From Phenylobacterium sp. (GTDB lineage: Bacteria > Pseudomonadota > Alphaproteobacteria > Caulobacterales > Caulobacteraceae): a stretch of 64,000 nucleotides of DNA. Below the pieces are notes generated by a model. It saw only the letters and a program-made list of their open reading frames with translations. It did not search any database and was not told where the DNA came from. A program made the position numbers and the translations under genes. Positions 1 to 8,651 of the stretch are shown here, one piece after another. The stretch covers positions 180,333 to 244,332 of the forward strand of contig NZ_SSMX01000003.1 of assembly GCF_004799515.1 (NCBI RefSeq). The letters run 5' to 3'. How positions within the stretch are numbered: position 1 is the stretch's first letter; each line of letters begins with the position of its first letter.

Positions 1-2838
1 CTCGTCGTGCTGCCAGGCCCCCGCGCGGCGGTGGCTGACGCGACCGGGCCGCAGGCGTTGCGGGCGCCGGATGCGCGGGATCTGTTCGAGCAATGGCCGG
101 TGCTGGTGGCGCATGCGGCGATGACGGCGCGGCGGCTGGCGACGCATGTTCCGGCGCGGTCGGGACGGGTGTTCGACGCGCTGGAGCTGTTCGCCTTTGT
201 GCGGCCAGGAAGGTTCTGCGCGCCGTCGGCGGCGGGGCTGGCTCAGGCGATGGGGATGGCCGAGCCGAAGGGGGCGGAGGCGCAGGCCGTGGCGCTGCGG
301 GCGGTGTGCGGGCTGCTGCTGGCCGAGCTGGCGGCGGCGCCGGAGCCGTCGCGGGAAGAGGCGCTGGCGGTGGCGGAGACCCTGGCGCGGGCCGGGTGGC
401 CTTGGGGGACCGCGGCGATCGCGGCGCTGCGCTCGCAAGCCGTGGGGAATATGTTCCGCACCTCCGGGCTCGACGTCTGGACGCGGCTGCCGGAGTGGGA
501 GGGCGAGGCGCCGCCGGGCGAGGCGGGGTCGAAGCCCATATTGCCCGAGGCGGCGGCGGAGCGGCTGCGCGAGCTGCTCGGGCGCTCGGGGCTCGACGAG
601 GCGCGGCCGGCGCAGGTCGAGTTCGCGGCCGAAGCGGCCTGGGCCTTCCAGCCCCGCGACAGGGAGGGCGAGCCGCGGATGATGCTGGCCGAGGCTGGCA
701 CGGGGATCGGCAAGACCCTGGCCTATCTGGCGCCGGCGTCCCTGTGGGCGGAGGCCAACGGGCCGGCGGTCTGGGTCTCGACCTACACGCGCGCCCTGCA
801 GCGGCAGATCGAGCGGGAGAGCCATTCGATCTATCCGCCCTCTCCGAGGGGCGGACCCCCTCAGTCGCTTCGCGACAGCTCCCCCAGCGGGGGGGCAACC
901 CCACGGCGCAACCGCGTCGTCGTGCGCAAGGGGCGCGAGAACTACCTGTGCCTGCTGAACTTCCAGGAGGCGGTGAACGCGGCCCAACTGGGCGGCGGCG
1001 ATCTGGTGGGGATGGCGCTGGCGGCGCGGTGGGCGCGGGCGACCCGCGACGGGGACATGACCGGCGGCGACTTCCCGTCCTGGCTGCCGGGGCTGTTCGC
1101 CGTGGGGCCGGTGAGCCAGGCCTCGCCCGCCAACCTGGTGGACCGGCGCGGGGAGTGCATCCACGCCGGCTGCCAGCACTATCGGACCTGCTTCGTGGAA
1201 AAAGCGATCCGCGGCTCGCGGCGGGCCGACATCGTGATCGCCAACCACGCCCTGGTGCTGACCCAGGCCGCGTTCGACGGGGCGCGGGCGGCGCGGGGCG
1301 GCAAGGCGGACGGGGAGACGACGCAGCTCAAGCGCATCGTCTTCGACGAGGGCCACCACCTGTTCGACGCGGCGGATTCGGCCTTCGCCGCGGCGCTGTC
1401 GGGGGCGGAGGCGGCGGAGCTGCGACGCTGGATCCGCGGGCCGGAGGGGCGCGGGCGGCGCGGGCGGGGGCTGGAGGCGCGGCTGCTGGAAGTGCTGGGC
1501 GACTATGAGGACGCCAAGAGCGCGCTGGCGGATGCGACCCACGCGGCCGCGGCGCTGCCGGGCGAGGGCTGGTCGGGGCGGATCGCGCCGCCGAACGGGG
1601 AGGTGAACCCGATCGGGCCGATCGAGCACTTTCTGGTGGCGGTGATGGAGCAGCTGCGGGCGCGGGCGGCGCCCAGCGAGGTCGGGATGGAGTGCGCCGC
1701 GCGGCCGGCGCTCGACCTGGTGCGGGAGACGGCGCGGCAGGCGGCGGCGGCGCTGGCGAAGATCGAGGCGCCGTTGGTGGCCTTGGCGCGGAAGCTCGAA
1801 GACGTGCTGGACGATGAGGCGGCGACGCTGGAGCCGGCGTCGCGGGCGCGGATCGAGGGCGCGCTGCGCGGCATCGACCGGCGCGCGCGGATGGCGCTGC
1901 CGGCCTGGCGCTCGATGCTGCGGGCCATCGACGAGGACGCCGAGGACGACCCGGACTTCGTGGACTGGTTCGACGCGACCTTCCTCTATGGCCGGGTGGT
2001 GGATGCGGCCTGCCGGCGGCACTGGGTCGACCCGACCGAGCCCCTGACCAATGCGGTGATCGCGCCGGCGCACGGGGTGCTGGTGACCTCGGCGACCCTA
2101 GCCGACGCGACGCTGGACGACCCGTTCGCGCTGGCGGAGATGCGCACCGGCGCGGCGCGGCTGGCGGAGCGGCCGAAGACCCTGAAGCTCGCCTCGCCGT
2201 TCGACTATGCGTCCCAGGCGCGGTGCTATGTGGTCACCGACGTGGGCAAGGACGATCCGCGCCAGGTGGCGGCGGCGATGCGGGAGCTGTTCCTGGCGGC
2301 TGGGGGCGGCGGGCTGGGGCTGTTCACGGCGATCCGCCGGCTGCGCGCGGTGCACGAGCGGATCGCCGCGCCCTTGGCCGACAAGGGCATCGCCCTCTAC
2401 GCCCAGCACATCGACGGCGAGGCGGGCTCGCTGGTGGACATCTTCCGGGCGGAGGAGGACGCCTGCCTCTTGGGCACCGACGCGGTGCGCGACGGGGTGG
2501 ACGTGCCGGGGCGGAGCCTGCGGCTCCTGGTGTTCGACCGCGCGCCGTGGCCCAGGCCCGACATCCTGCACAAGGCCCGGCGGCTGCGCTTCGGCGGCAA
2601 GGGCTACGACGACGCCGTGGCCCGCGGCCGCATCGCCCAGGCGTTCGGACGGCTGATCCGGCGGGCGGACGACAAGGGGGTGTTCGTGATGCTGGACCCG
2701 GCGTCCCCGACCCGGCTGTTCTCGGGCTTGCCGGCCGGGGTGGAGCTGCAGCGCGTGGGCCTGGTGGAGGCGATCGAGGGGGTGGGCTCGTTTTTGGGTG
2801 AGAAAGGCGCTCCCCCCTCAGGGGGAGCTGTCGCGTAG
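1..2838 (+). CDS. DinG/XPD-type ATP-dependent DNA helicase with Fe-S domain (5' end cut by window)
   Basis: Superfamily 2 DNA helicase of the Rad3/XPD/DinG group, expected to unwind DNA 5' to 3' using ATP. The Walker A motif GTGIGKT ends near residue 237 (numbered from the GTG at position 7) and the DEGH box is at 447-450. Four cysteines, C315, C384, C389 and C395, have the spacing CX68CX4CX5C, almost the DinG pattern, so a 4Fe-4S cluster is expected. The C-terminal half holds the second helicase lobe, with GVDVPG and an arginine-rich AFGRLIRR motif VI. The frame is open to the window edge and relatives carry a few more N-terminal residues, so the true start probably lies upstream. Oddities: a palindromic repeat (837-902) encodes about 22 residues between the first helicase lobe and C315, and a second copy supplies the last residues and the stop codon. 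The family is clear; the cellular role is inferred. Confidence 0.9.
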   Translation, partial: LVVLPGPRAAVADATGPQALRAPDARDLFEQWPVLVAHAAMTARRLATHVPARSGRVFDALELFAFVRPGRFCAPSAAGLAQAMGMAEPKGAEAQAVALRAVCGLLLAELAAAPEPSREEALAVAETLARAGWPWGTAAIAALRSQAVGNMFRTSGLDVWTRLPEWEGEAPPGEAGSKPILPEAAAERLRELLGRSGLDEARPAQVEFAAEAAWAFQPRDREGEPRMMLAEAGTGIGKTLAYLAPASLWAEANGPAVWVSTYTRALQRQIERESHSIYPPSPRGGPPQSLRDSSPSGGATPRRNRVVVRKGRENYLCLLNFQEAVNAAQLGGGDLVGMALAARWARATRDGDMTGGDFPSWLPGLFAVGPVSQASPANLVDRRGECIHAGCQHYRTCFVEKAIRGSRRADIVIANHALVLTQAAFDGARAARGGKADGETTQLKRIVFDEGHHLFDAADSAFAAALSGAEAAELRRWIRGPEGRGRRGRGLEARLLEVLGDYEDAKSALADATHAAAALPGEGWSGRIAPPNGEVNPIGPIEHFLVAVMEQLRARAAPSEVGMECAARPALDLVRETARQAAAALAKIEAPLVALARKLEDVLDDEAATLEPASRARIEGALRGIDRRARMALPAWRSMLRAIDEDAEDDPDFVDWFDATFLYGRVVDAACRRHWVDPTEPLTNAVIAPAHGVLVTSATLADATLDDPFALAEMRTGAARLAERPKTLKLASPFDYASQARCYVVTDVGKDDPRQVAAAMRELFLAAGGGGLGLFTAIRRLRAVHERIAAPLADKGIALYAQHIDGEAGSLVDIFRAEEDACLLGTDAVRDGVDVPGRSLRLLVFDRAPWPRPDILHKARRLRFGGKGYDDAVARGRIAQAFGRLIRRADDKGVFVMLDPASPTRLFSGLPAGVELQRVGLVEAIEGVGSFLGEKGAPPSGGAVA
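837..902 (+). repeat. Palindromic repeat copy A, inserted in frame in the helicase gene
   Basis: A G/C-rich palindromic unit, core about 854-896. It contains CCCCCTCAGTCGC, a short TTC loop, GCGACAGCTCCCCC and a G-run. The same unit recurs in reverse orientation at 2808-2855 and in this orientation at 2900-2941. It lies wholly inside the helicase reading frame and encodes a Pro/Ser/Gly-rich loop without breaking it. Confidence 0.8.
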
Positions 2839-2855
2839 CGACTGAGGGGGTTTCC
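2808..2855 (-). repeat. Palindromic repeat copy B, overlapping the helicase stop codon
   Basis: Reverse-complement copy of the unit at 837-902. On the plus strand it reads as an outer CTCCCCCCTCAGGGGGAG hairpin, an inner hairpin GTCGC-GTA-GCGAC, then GGGGGTTT. It encodes the last roughly ten residues of the helicase and its TAG stop at 2836-2838. Its T-tail makes it a plausible transcription stop for the helicase. Confidence 0.8.
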
Positions 2856-2899
2856 TCTCCGGCCTTTGGGATGTGGGGTGTTGCTGAATCAGCGGATGG

Positions 2900-2941
2900 A
2901 ACCCCCTCCGGCGCTTCGCGCCACCTCCCCCTGAGGGGAGG
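2900..2941 (+). repeat. Palindromic repeat copy C, between convergent genes
   Basis: Same orientation as copy A. The inner hairpin is GGCGC-TTC-GCGCC where copy A has GTCGC-TTC-GCGAC, so both arms changed together. Copies B and C face each other in the short gap between the helicase and the convergent AHSA1-family gene, where a bidirectional stop would be useful. Confidence 0.8.
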
Positions 2942-2943
2942 AT

Positions 2944-3369
2944 CTAGATGGTCACCACGCCCTCCAGCGCGCTCAGGATCTTGCCCCAGCCGTCCTTGGA
3001 GCCGTCGGCCCACTGATCGGGGACGTCGGACTGGGTGAGGGTGAGCGTGCTGCCGCCGGCGGACGTGGGGACGATCTCGACCACGACCTTGGTGAAGCCG
3101 GGGTCGAACTGGGGGACGCCGAAGGTGAAGGCGAGGCGCCTGGGGCGGTCGATCTCCAGGTACTCGCCGGTGTGCAGGACGTCCCCCATGTCGGGGCGGC
3201 GGTCGACGAAGGTGAAGGCGCCGCCGACCCGGGCGTCGACCTCGGCGCGGATCATCTCGCCGGTCGGGGTGGCGAACAGGAAGCGGCCCGCGATGGCCGG
3301 GTCCAGCCAGGCGTCGAACACCCGCTCGGGGACTGCGGCATAGGTGTGGGTGACGGTGAGCTCAGCCAT
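2944..3369 (-). CDS. SRPBCC (AHSA1/START-like) domain protein
   Basis: Small 141-residue single-domain protein of the AHSA1 (activator of Hsp90 ATPase homolog 1-like) SRPBCC superfamily. These cytosolic proteins form a helix-grip cavity that binds hydrophobic ligands. The sequence shows the typical pattern: an N-terminal 'VFDAWLDPAIAGRF' segment, a central 'GGAFTF' strand, and a C-terminal long helix around 'DGWGKILSALEGVV'. It overlaps the end of the upstream ArsR gene by 8 bases, so the two are translated as a pair; this ArsR-AHSA1 pairing is very common in bacteria. The ligand is unknown. Confidence 0.88.
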   Translation of the reverse strand: MAELTVTHTYAAVPERVFDAWLDPAIAGRFLFATPTGEMIRAEVDARVGGAFTFVDRRPDMGDVLHTGEYLEIDRPRRLAFTFGVPQFDPGFTKVVVEIVPTSAGGSTLTLTQSDVPDQWADGSKDGWGKILSALEGVVTI

Positions 3370-3676
3370 CGTTCGGCTCCTGCAGCAGGGTGTCGAGTTC
3401 GCCCAGGCGCCAGGCCCAGAGCGCGCGCTGCTCGTCGATCCAGCGGGCGGCCTCGTCCAGGCCGCGCGGATTGAGGGTCAGGATGTGCTCGCGGCCGGCG
3501 ACGCGGCGGCGGACCAGCTGGGCGCGCTCCAGCATGCGGATGTGCTTGGAGACCGAGTTCAGCGAGATGGCGAAGGGGGCGGCGACCTCGGTCACCCGCG
3601 CCTCGCCCTCAGCCAGCCGCGCCAGGATCGCGCGGCGGGTCGGGTCGGCCAGGGCGGTGAGAGTGGCGTCAAGCAT
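3362..3676 (-). CDS. ArsR-family (SdpR-type) winged-helix repressor
   Basis: 104-residue winged-helix transcription factor. The recognisable ArsR helix-turn-helix runs from 'DPTRRAILARLAEGEARVTEVA' through 'SLNSVSKHIRMLERAQLV', followed by the wing 'RRRVAGREHILTLNP'. No metal-binding cysteine cluster is visible, which fits the SdpR-like, non-metal-sensing branch usually found with AHSA1 partners. It leads a two-gene operon with the overlapping SRPBCC gene and probably represses that operon. The ligand signal, if any, cannot be read from the sequence. Confidence 0.9.
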   Translation of the reverse strand: MLDATLTALADPTRRAILARLAEGEARVTEVAAPFAISLNSVSKHIRMLERAQLVRRRVAGREHILTLNPRGLDEAARWIDEQRALWAWRLGELDTLLQEPNDG

Positions 3677-3738
3677 TATTCACCTCTAGGGATGAATATT
3701 TGCGCTGGCAAGTCCCTCGCGTGTCAGTGCGTCCGTGG

Positions 3739-4710
3739 CTAAGCCGCGACGGAGAGCTGTTCGAAGAGGTCGGCGGGGAAGGGCGAGACGTAGGGGGTGA
3801 CGCCGAGGCGCTGGCGGACGGCGTCCACCGGCTGGTCCCAGACGGCTTCCCAGGGAACCGGCAGGAGCGGCGGCGTGCGCCGCCCGTGGGCCCAGGCGGT
3901 GAGGATGGTCTCGAGCATCAGCGGGCCGCCTTCCGGCCGCTCGAAGGCGATGCGGGTCATGACCATGCCTAAGAACATCGCCGAATAGTGGTGGCCGAAC
4001 TGGGCGAGCTGGAAAGCCGAGATCGCCACCTCGTGCAGAGCGGTGGTGCGGTAGCCGCCGACGATGTGCCACAGGTCGTGGCACTGCAGGATGCGCGCGT
4101 TCAGGTAGTCGAGCGGCGGCGGCATCTTGTCGACGCCCAGCGCCTGGCGGTCCAGCACCTCCAGGTCGAAGCCGTTGTCGACGATCTGGGCGTGGAACTC
4201 GGCGCCCAGGGAGCCGTCCGGGCAGCGGGCGAGCGCCTCCAGGGTGAAGTGCTTGGGATAGCCCTGCGCCACGGCCTTCGGCACGCCGGGGTAGGCCAGG
4301 CACGCCTTGCCGATGCGGATCTGCATGTGTCCGGAGGCCAGGCCCGCCAGCGCCGCGGTCTTGGTGGTGACGTTGAGCGCGCCCAGGCCGCCGCGCGGCT
4401 CGTCCAGCAGGGCCCAGAGGTCGCGCCAGAAGGCCCGCTGGATCAGCTCCGGCGGCAGGCGGATGTCGGTGGGCACGGGCTTGGCCCCGATCGGTTGCCC
4501 CAGATAACCCTCGGCGACGGCGTCGTAGACGTGTGGCAGGCGCTCGGGGGCGGCGATGGCGCCGTTGATCCAGAGGGCGGCCAGGGCCTTCAGGTCGGCC
4601 GGCTGGGCAGAGGCTTTCAGCCGCGCGCCGAGGCCGCGGGCGGCGCCGTCGTCATCCGCGCCCGCCTGGGCCAGGGCCTCGAAACCGACGCGTTCCTGCT
4701 CGTCGCTCAT
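3739..4710 (-). CDS. Coq4-family ubiquinone biosynthesis protein
   Basis: Protein of about 323 residues related to COQ4, which supports late ubiquinone synthesis. The diagnostic metal-binding motif HDxxH-x11-E is present (H-D-L-W-H, then E eleven residues later, near residue 215-230). The sequence before it ('DYLNARILQC') and after it ('FQLAQFGHHYSAMFLG') also fits the family. The N-terminal 90 residues are an extension relative to the compact Coq4 domain. I chose the ATG at 4710; an in-frame TTG lies six codons upstream and neither has a strong ribosome binding site. It is the third gene after hisC and tyrA, 26 bases behind tyrA, so it may be in their operon. Ubiquinone's ring comes from chorismate, which makes the neighbourhood sensible. 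The exact reaction is inferred from family. Confidence 0.8.
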   Translation of the reverse strand: MSDEQERVGFEALAQAGADDDGAARGLGARLKASAQPADLKALAALWINGAIAAPERLPHVYDAVAEGYLGQPIGAKPVPTDIRLPPELIQRAFWRDLWALLDEPRGGLGALNVTTKTAALAGLASGHMQIRIGKACLAYPGVPKAVAQGYPKHFTLEALARCPDGSLGAEFHAQIVDNGFDLEVLDRQALGVDKMPPPLDYLNARILQCHDLWHIVGGYRTTALHEVAISAFQLAQFGHHYSAMFLGMVMTRIAFERPEGGPLMLETILTAWAHGRRTPPLLPVPWEAVWDQPVDAVRQRLGVTPYVSPFPADLFEQLSVAA

Positions 4711-4736
4711 GGGGCGATCGAGCGCCAAATCTGTTG

Positions 4737-5699
4737 CTAATTTGTGTCTGACGCGGGGGGTGCGTCAGCCGGTCGCCGATCGCGCCCGAAGTTGGGCGCC
4801 GCGCTCTCCTGGCCGGCGGCGATGATGCCGCGTCGGATATCGCGGGTCCGCGAAAACAGCTCGAACAGCTTGTCACCCTCGCCCCAGCGGATGGCGCGCG
4901 ACAGGGCCTGCAGGTCCTCGGTGAACCGGCCCAGGATCTCCAGCACCGCGTCCTTGTTGGCCAGGAAGACGTCGCGCCACATGGTCGGGTCGGAGGCGGC
5001 GATGCGGGTGAAGTCGCGGAAGCCGCCGGCGGAGTACTTCATCACCTCGCCGCGGGTGACGCCTTCCAGGTCGGCGGCGGTGCCGACGATGTTGTAGGCG
5101 ATGAGGTGCGGCAGATGGCTGGTGACGGCCAGGACGAGGTCGTGATGGCGGTCGTCCATCAGCTCGACATTGGCGCCCAGCGCCGTCCAGAAGTCGGTGA
5201 GCCGCTCGACGGCGTCCTGGTAGAGCGCGTCGGTCCGGCCGGGCTGCGGCGTCAGGATGGTCCAGCGGTTCTGGAACAGCTCGGCGAAGCCGGCGTCGGG
5301 GCCGGACTGCTCGGTGCCGGCGATCGGGTGGCCGGGGACGATGAAGACGCTGTCCGGCAGGGCGGCGCCGAGCGCCTCGGCGACGGCGGCCTTCACCGAG
5401 CCCACGTCGGTGACGGTGGCGCCGGCTTTGATACCGGGCGCGGCGGCGCGGGCGGCCTCGCCCATCGCCATCACCGGCACGGCGAAGACCACCAGGTCCG
5501 CGCCGGCGCAGGCCTCGGCCGGGTCGGCGGTCACCTGGTCGGCGTAGCCCAGCTGGACGATCAGCGCGCGGGCGGCGTCCGAGGCGTCGGCCACGGCCAC
5601 CTCGCCCACGGCGCCCGAGGCCCGCGCGGCGCGGATCACCGAGGAGCCGATCAGGCCGCAGCCGATCACCGCCATGCGGCCATAGACGGGCGCGGCCAT
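4737..5699 (-). CDS. tyrA: Prephenate/arogenate dehydrogenase
   Basis: 320-residue NAD(P)-dependent dehydrogenase of the TyrA family, oxidatively decarboxylating prephenate or arogenate on the way to tyrosine. The N-terminal Rossmann fold shows VIGCGLIGSS (GxGxxG at residues 13-18). Conserved 'PGHPIAGTEQSGP' and 'DRHHDLVLAVTSHLPHL' segments follow in the substrate and helical domains. There is no ACT or chorismate mutase fusion; the mutase is encoded separately at 11962-12771. Three bases separate it from hisC upstream, so the two are almost certainly co-transcribed. The choice between prephenate and arogenate cannot be settled here; an adjacent aminotransferase is compatible with both. Confidence 0.93.
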   Translation of the reverse strand: MAAPVYGRMAVIGCGLIGSSVIRAARASGAVGEVAVADASDAARALIVQLGYADQVTADPAEACAGADLVVFAVPVMAMGEAARAAAPGIKAGATVTDVGSVKAAVAEALGAALPDSVFIVPGHPIAGTEQSGPDAGFAELFQNRWTILTPQPGRTDALYQDAVERLTDFWTALGANVELMDDRHHDLVLAVTSHLPHLIAYNIVGTAADLEGVTRGEVMKYSAGGFRDFTRIAASDPTMWRDVFLANKDAVLEILGRFTEDLQALSRAIRWGEGDKLFELFSRTRDIRRGIIAAGQESAAPNFGRDRRPADAPPASDTN

Positions 5700-5702
5700 G
5701 GC

Positions 5703-6845
5703 TCAGTCGCCCATGAAGCCGGCGAGGGCGTCCACCAGGGCGCGGTTGTGCGCCTCCAGGCCCACGGTCATGCGCAGGTGGTCGGGAAGGCCGTAGTTGC
5801 CGAGCTGGCGCACCAGGAGGCCGCGCGAGGAGAGGAAGGCCTCGGCCTCCGCCGCGGTCTTGCCCGGCCGTTTGGGAAAACCCACCAGCACGAAGTTGGC
5901 CGCAGAGGGGCCGATGACGTCGAGGCCCAGGCCCGAGATCTGTTGGGTGAGCCAGGGCCGCCACACGTCCATCAGCTCCAGCGACGCCTCCTGGAACGCC
6001 TCGTCGCCCAGGGCGGCGACGGCGGCGCGCTGGGCGGCGACGGAGGTGTTGAACGGCAGGCGGATGCGGTCGACGGCTTGCGCGATCTCCAGCGGAGCAT
6101 ACCCCCAGCCGATGCGCAGCGCCGCCAGGCCATGCAGCTTGGAGAAGGTGTGGGTGACCACGACGTTGCTGGAATTGCGCGCCAAGTCGATCCCGTCGTC
6201 GAAGCTGGCGTCGCGGCAGAACTCGCCATAGGCGCCGTCCAGCACCAGCACCACCGAGGGCGGCAGGGCGTCATGTAGGCGCCGCACCTCCGAGAACGGG
6301 ATCCAGGTGCCGGTCGGGTTGCCGGGGTTGGCCAGGAAGATCAGCCGGGTGCGGTCGTCGACGCAGGCCAGGAGCTCGTCCACGTCGATGCGGAAGTTGG
6401 GCTCCTTGGCGCGGCGCACCTCGGCCTGGCAGGCGTAGGCGCCGATGGCGAAGGCCGCGAAGCCATATTCGCCCTGCACCATGTTGTCGCCCGGCTCCAG
6501 GAAGGTCTGGTTCAGCAGGGCGAAGACCTCGTCAGAGCCGCAGCCGAAGATCAGCCGCTCCGGCTCGATGCGGTAACGCTCGGCGATGGCCTGGCGCACG
6601 ATGGTGGCGCGCGGGTCGGGATAGACGTGCAGCGAACGCTCGGCGGTGGCGTAGGCTTCCTGCGCCTTCTCGCTGGAGCCCAGCGGGTTCTCGTTGGCCG
6701 ACATCTTGATCGGCTCGGCGAACCCCTCGGCCTTGGCCTTGCCCGGCACATAGGCGTGGATGTCCAGGATGCCCCGCTTGGGCAGCGGCTTGCCGGCTGT
6801 CGAACGGTCTTGGAAGCGGTCGAGGGGCGGGGCGGAATCGGACAT
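5703..6845 (-). CDS. hisC: Histidinol-phosphate / aromatic aminotransferase
   Basis: 380-residue fold-type I PLP aminotransferase of the HisC family. The Schiff-base lysine is K236 in 'THTFSKLHGL'. The cofactor loop 'GCGSDE' is near residue 101 and the 'NPGNPTGT' motif near 173. HisC-type enzymes catalyse transamination of histidinol phosphate and often of prephenate or phenylpyruvate. Placement directly ahead of tyrA, with no other his genes nearby, suggests a role in aromatic amino acid synthesis. First gene of a hisC-tyrA-coq4 run; the preceding 112 bases (6846-6957) show no leader peptide or clear attenuator. Confidence 0.9.
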   Translation of the reverse strand: MSDSAPPLDRFQDRSTAGKPLPKRGILDIHAYVPGKAKAEGFAEPIKMSANENPLGSSEKAQEAYATAERSLHVYPDPRATIVRQAIAERYRIEPERLIFGCGSDEVFALLNQTFLEPGDNMVQGEYGFAAFAIGAYACQAEVRRAKEPNFRIDVDELLACVDDRTRLIFLANPGNPTGTWIPFSEVRRLHDALPPSVVLVLDGAYGEFCRDASFDDGIDLARNSSNVVVTHTFSKLHGLAALRIGWGYAPLEIAQAVDRIRLPFNTSVAAQRAAVAALGDEAFQEASLELMDVWRPWLTQQISGLGLDVIGPSAANFVLVGFPKRPGKTAAEAEAFLSSRGLLVRQLGNYGLPDHLRMTVGLEAHNRALVDALAGFMGD

Positions 6846-6957
6846 CTGACTTTGCGGCGCCTGGAGCCTTGCGGCGAAGGCTGAGCCTCTTACACGCCGC
6901 CCGTCAGGCGTCCAAGGCCAGCTTGGCGGTCCGGCCGCCTCCGCATCCGGCCGTCGT

Positions 6958-8619
6958 TTATCGCGGACAACGCACGCCGCCGCCGTCGGGCAGCTGCAGG
7001 CAGCGGCCGTCGACGTCCGCGGGCGGCGTCACGCCGACGGCCGCCGCGAGGGTCGGGGCGATGTCCACGGTCTCGATGGGCAGGAAGCGCCACTGCGCCT
7101 TCACGCCGGGCCACCAGAACAGGATCGGGACGCGCCGGTCGTAGTCCCAGGGCGCGCCGTGGCCGGCGATGTAGTCGCCAGGCCGGGCGGTCTGGATCGT
7201 CTCCATCGGTTGCAGCGCCGCCAGGATGTCCGGCGAACGGCCGGCATAGACGCTCATGGCGAAGCGTTCCTTGACGGAGACCTCCTCCGGCGAGGCGCCT
7301 TTGCGGATCGGGGTGGCGAGCAGGTCCTCGCGGGTGAAGGCCGCGGCCACATCCGGCTCGGCGCGCAGAGCGCGCACAGCGGCCTCCAGGACACGCTGCC
7401 GGTCGGCGGCGGGCACGCCGACCAGGGTGGCTTCCTCGACATTGCCCTGCAACGGCGGCGCGGTGAGGTGGAATTCCACGACCAGCGCCTGGTTGACGCG
7501 CGCCATGATGTCCTTGTTCGACACCCGCTTGGCGGGGTAGCCCTCGGCTTGCAGACGCTCAGTGAAATCCGACCCGCCGTGGTCGGCCGCCAGGACCACC
7601 AAGTAGGGGACCTTCAGGCTGTCCAGCTTGGCGAACAGGCGGCCGAGGGTCTCGTCGAGGCGGTGTTGCTCCTCACACATCTCCGGTCCGCGCGTCCCAT
7701 AGCGGTGGCCGACGAAATCGGTGGCCGAAAAGCTCACCGCCAGCAGATCGGTCGCCGGCCCGTGGCCAAGATGATAGCGGTCGATTAGCTCGACCGCGGC
7801 CTGACCGGTCAGTTCGTCGGCGATGGGCGAGGCCATGGCGTTGGCGGCGATGGTCTTGGGATCGTCGGAGACCCCCCAATCGTCCGGCGGCAGCTTCGAG
7901 GCCCAGGTCTTTCCGTCCAGCGTCCAGTCCGCCGCCGCGGCGCGGCAATCGGCATGGGCGTAGGTCCATTGCGGCCGCGTGGTCCAGACCTTGGCGATGC
8001 GCCTGTTGAAGCCGGCGACGGGCGCCAGGGCCTGGGCCGCGTCGCCTGTGGGCGCCATGTAGGTCGCCAGGCCCACGCCGCCCACCAGCCAGAAGGTCCC
8101 GTCGGCGTGATGGCCGCCCATGGTGATGGCGGCGCGGTCCTTGCCGGAAACGGCGACGACCCGGCTCTGCGGGGTGGCGGCCTTCATCCAGTCGCCCAGG
8201 GTCGTGGCCATCAGCCGTTGCGGCCCCACAGGGTTCGCCCTGGGATCGCCCGCGATCACCACGCTGGGGTCGTTGACGCAGTAGACGACCTTGCCGCTCT
8301 CGGGATCGCGATAGGTGTTGGCGACGATACCGGTCTTGTTGGGGTGCTTGCCGGTCAGCAAGGTCGAGTGGCCAGGGCAGGTCTCGGTGCCGGCGTGCGT
8401 CTGGAAGCCCGCGGAATAGTCTACGCCGGCGGCCAGGCGCGCGAAGCCGCCGGTGTAGCGGGTGCGCCATTCGTCGAAGAGGTTGGCGCTGTATTGATCG
8501 ACACTGATCGCCACGATCAGCTTGGGCGTGGCGGCCTGGGCGGCGGTCGCGGCGAAGGCGAGGCTCGCGGCAAGGGCGGGCGCGGCCCAGCGGCAGGCGC
8601 GGCGTACGGCGGGTGTCAT
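6958..8619 (-). CDS. PafA-like periplasmic alkaline phosphatase / phosphodiesterase
   Basis: Exported member of the alkaline phosphatase superfamily (type I phosphodiesterase/PafA branch), about 553 residues, predicted to release phosphate from organic esters in the periplasm. A signal peptide follows the ATG at 8619 ('ALAASLAFAATAAQA'). The mature N-terminus 'LIVAISVDQYSANLF' holds the first metal aspartate, and 'THAGTETCPGHSTLLTGKHPNKTGI' carries the nucleophile region with Thr. 'DFVGHRYGTRGPE' and 'LAADHGGSD' supply further metal ligands. The frame is open 55 codons upstream, but that extension lacks a signal and overlaps the neighbouring gene. It sits 32 bases after the deacetylase, in the same orientation, and probably shares its promoter and Pho-box candidate at 9676-9696. 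Natural substrate not known. Confidence 0.85.
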   Translation of the reverse strand: MTPAVRRACRWAAPALAASLAFAATAAQAATPKLIVAISVDQYSANLFDEWRTRYTGGFARLAAGVDYSAGFQTHAGTETCPGHSTLLTGKHPNKTGIVANTYRDPESGKVVYCVNDPSVVIAGDPRANPVGPQRLMATTLGDWMKAATPQSRVVAVSGKDRAAITMGGHHADGTFWLVGGVGLATYMAPTGDAAQALAPVAGFNRRIAKVWTTRPQWTYAHADCRAAAADWTLDGKTWASKLPPDDWGVSDDPKTIAANAMASPIADELTGQAAVELIDRYHLGHGPATDLLAVSFSATDFVGHRYGTRGPEMCEEQHRLDETLGRLFAKLDSLKVPYLVVLAADHGGSDFTERLQAEGYPAKRVSNKDIMARVNQALVVEFHLTAPPLQGNVEEATLVGVPAADRQRVLEAAVRALRAEPDVAAAFTREDLLATPIRKGASPEEVSVKERFAMSVYAGRSPDILAALQPMETIQTARPGDYIAGHGAPWDYDRRVPILFWWPGVKAQWRFLPIETVDIAPTLAAAVGVTPPADVDGRCLQLPDGGGVRCPR

Positions 8620-8651
8620 CGAAACTTGGGCCCTCGAATTGGTTTGGCGAC

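Noticed and set aside
6846..6957. Possible attenuator or leader before hisC-tyrA
   Set aside because: No His-, Phe- or Tyr-rich leader peptide and no alternate hairpins can be recognised.
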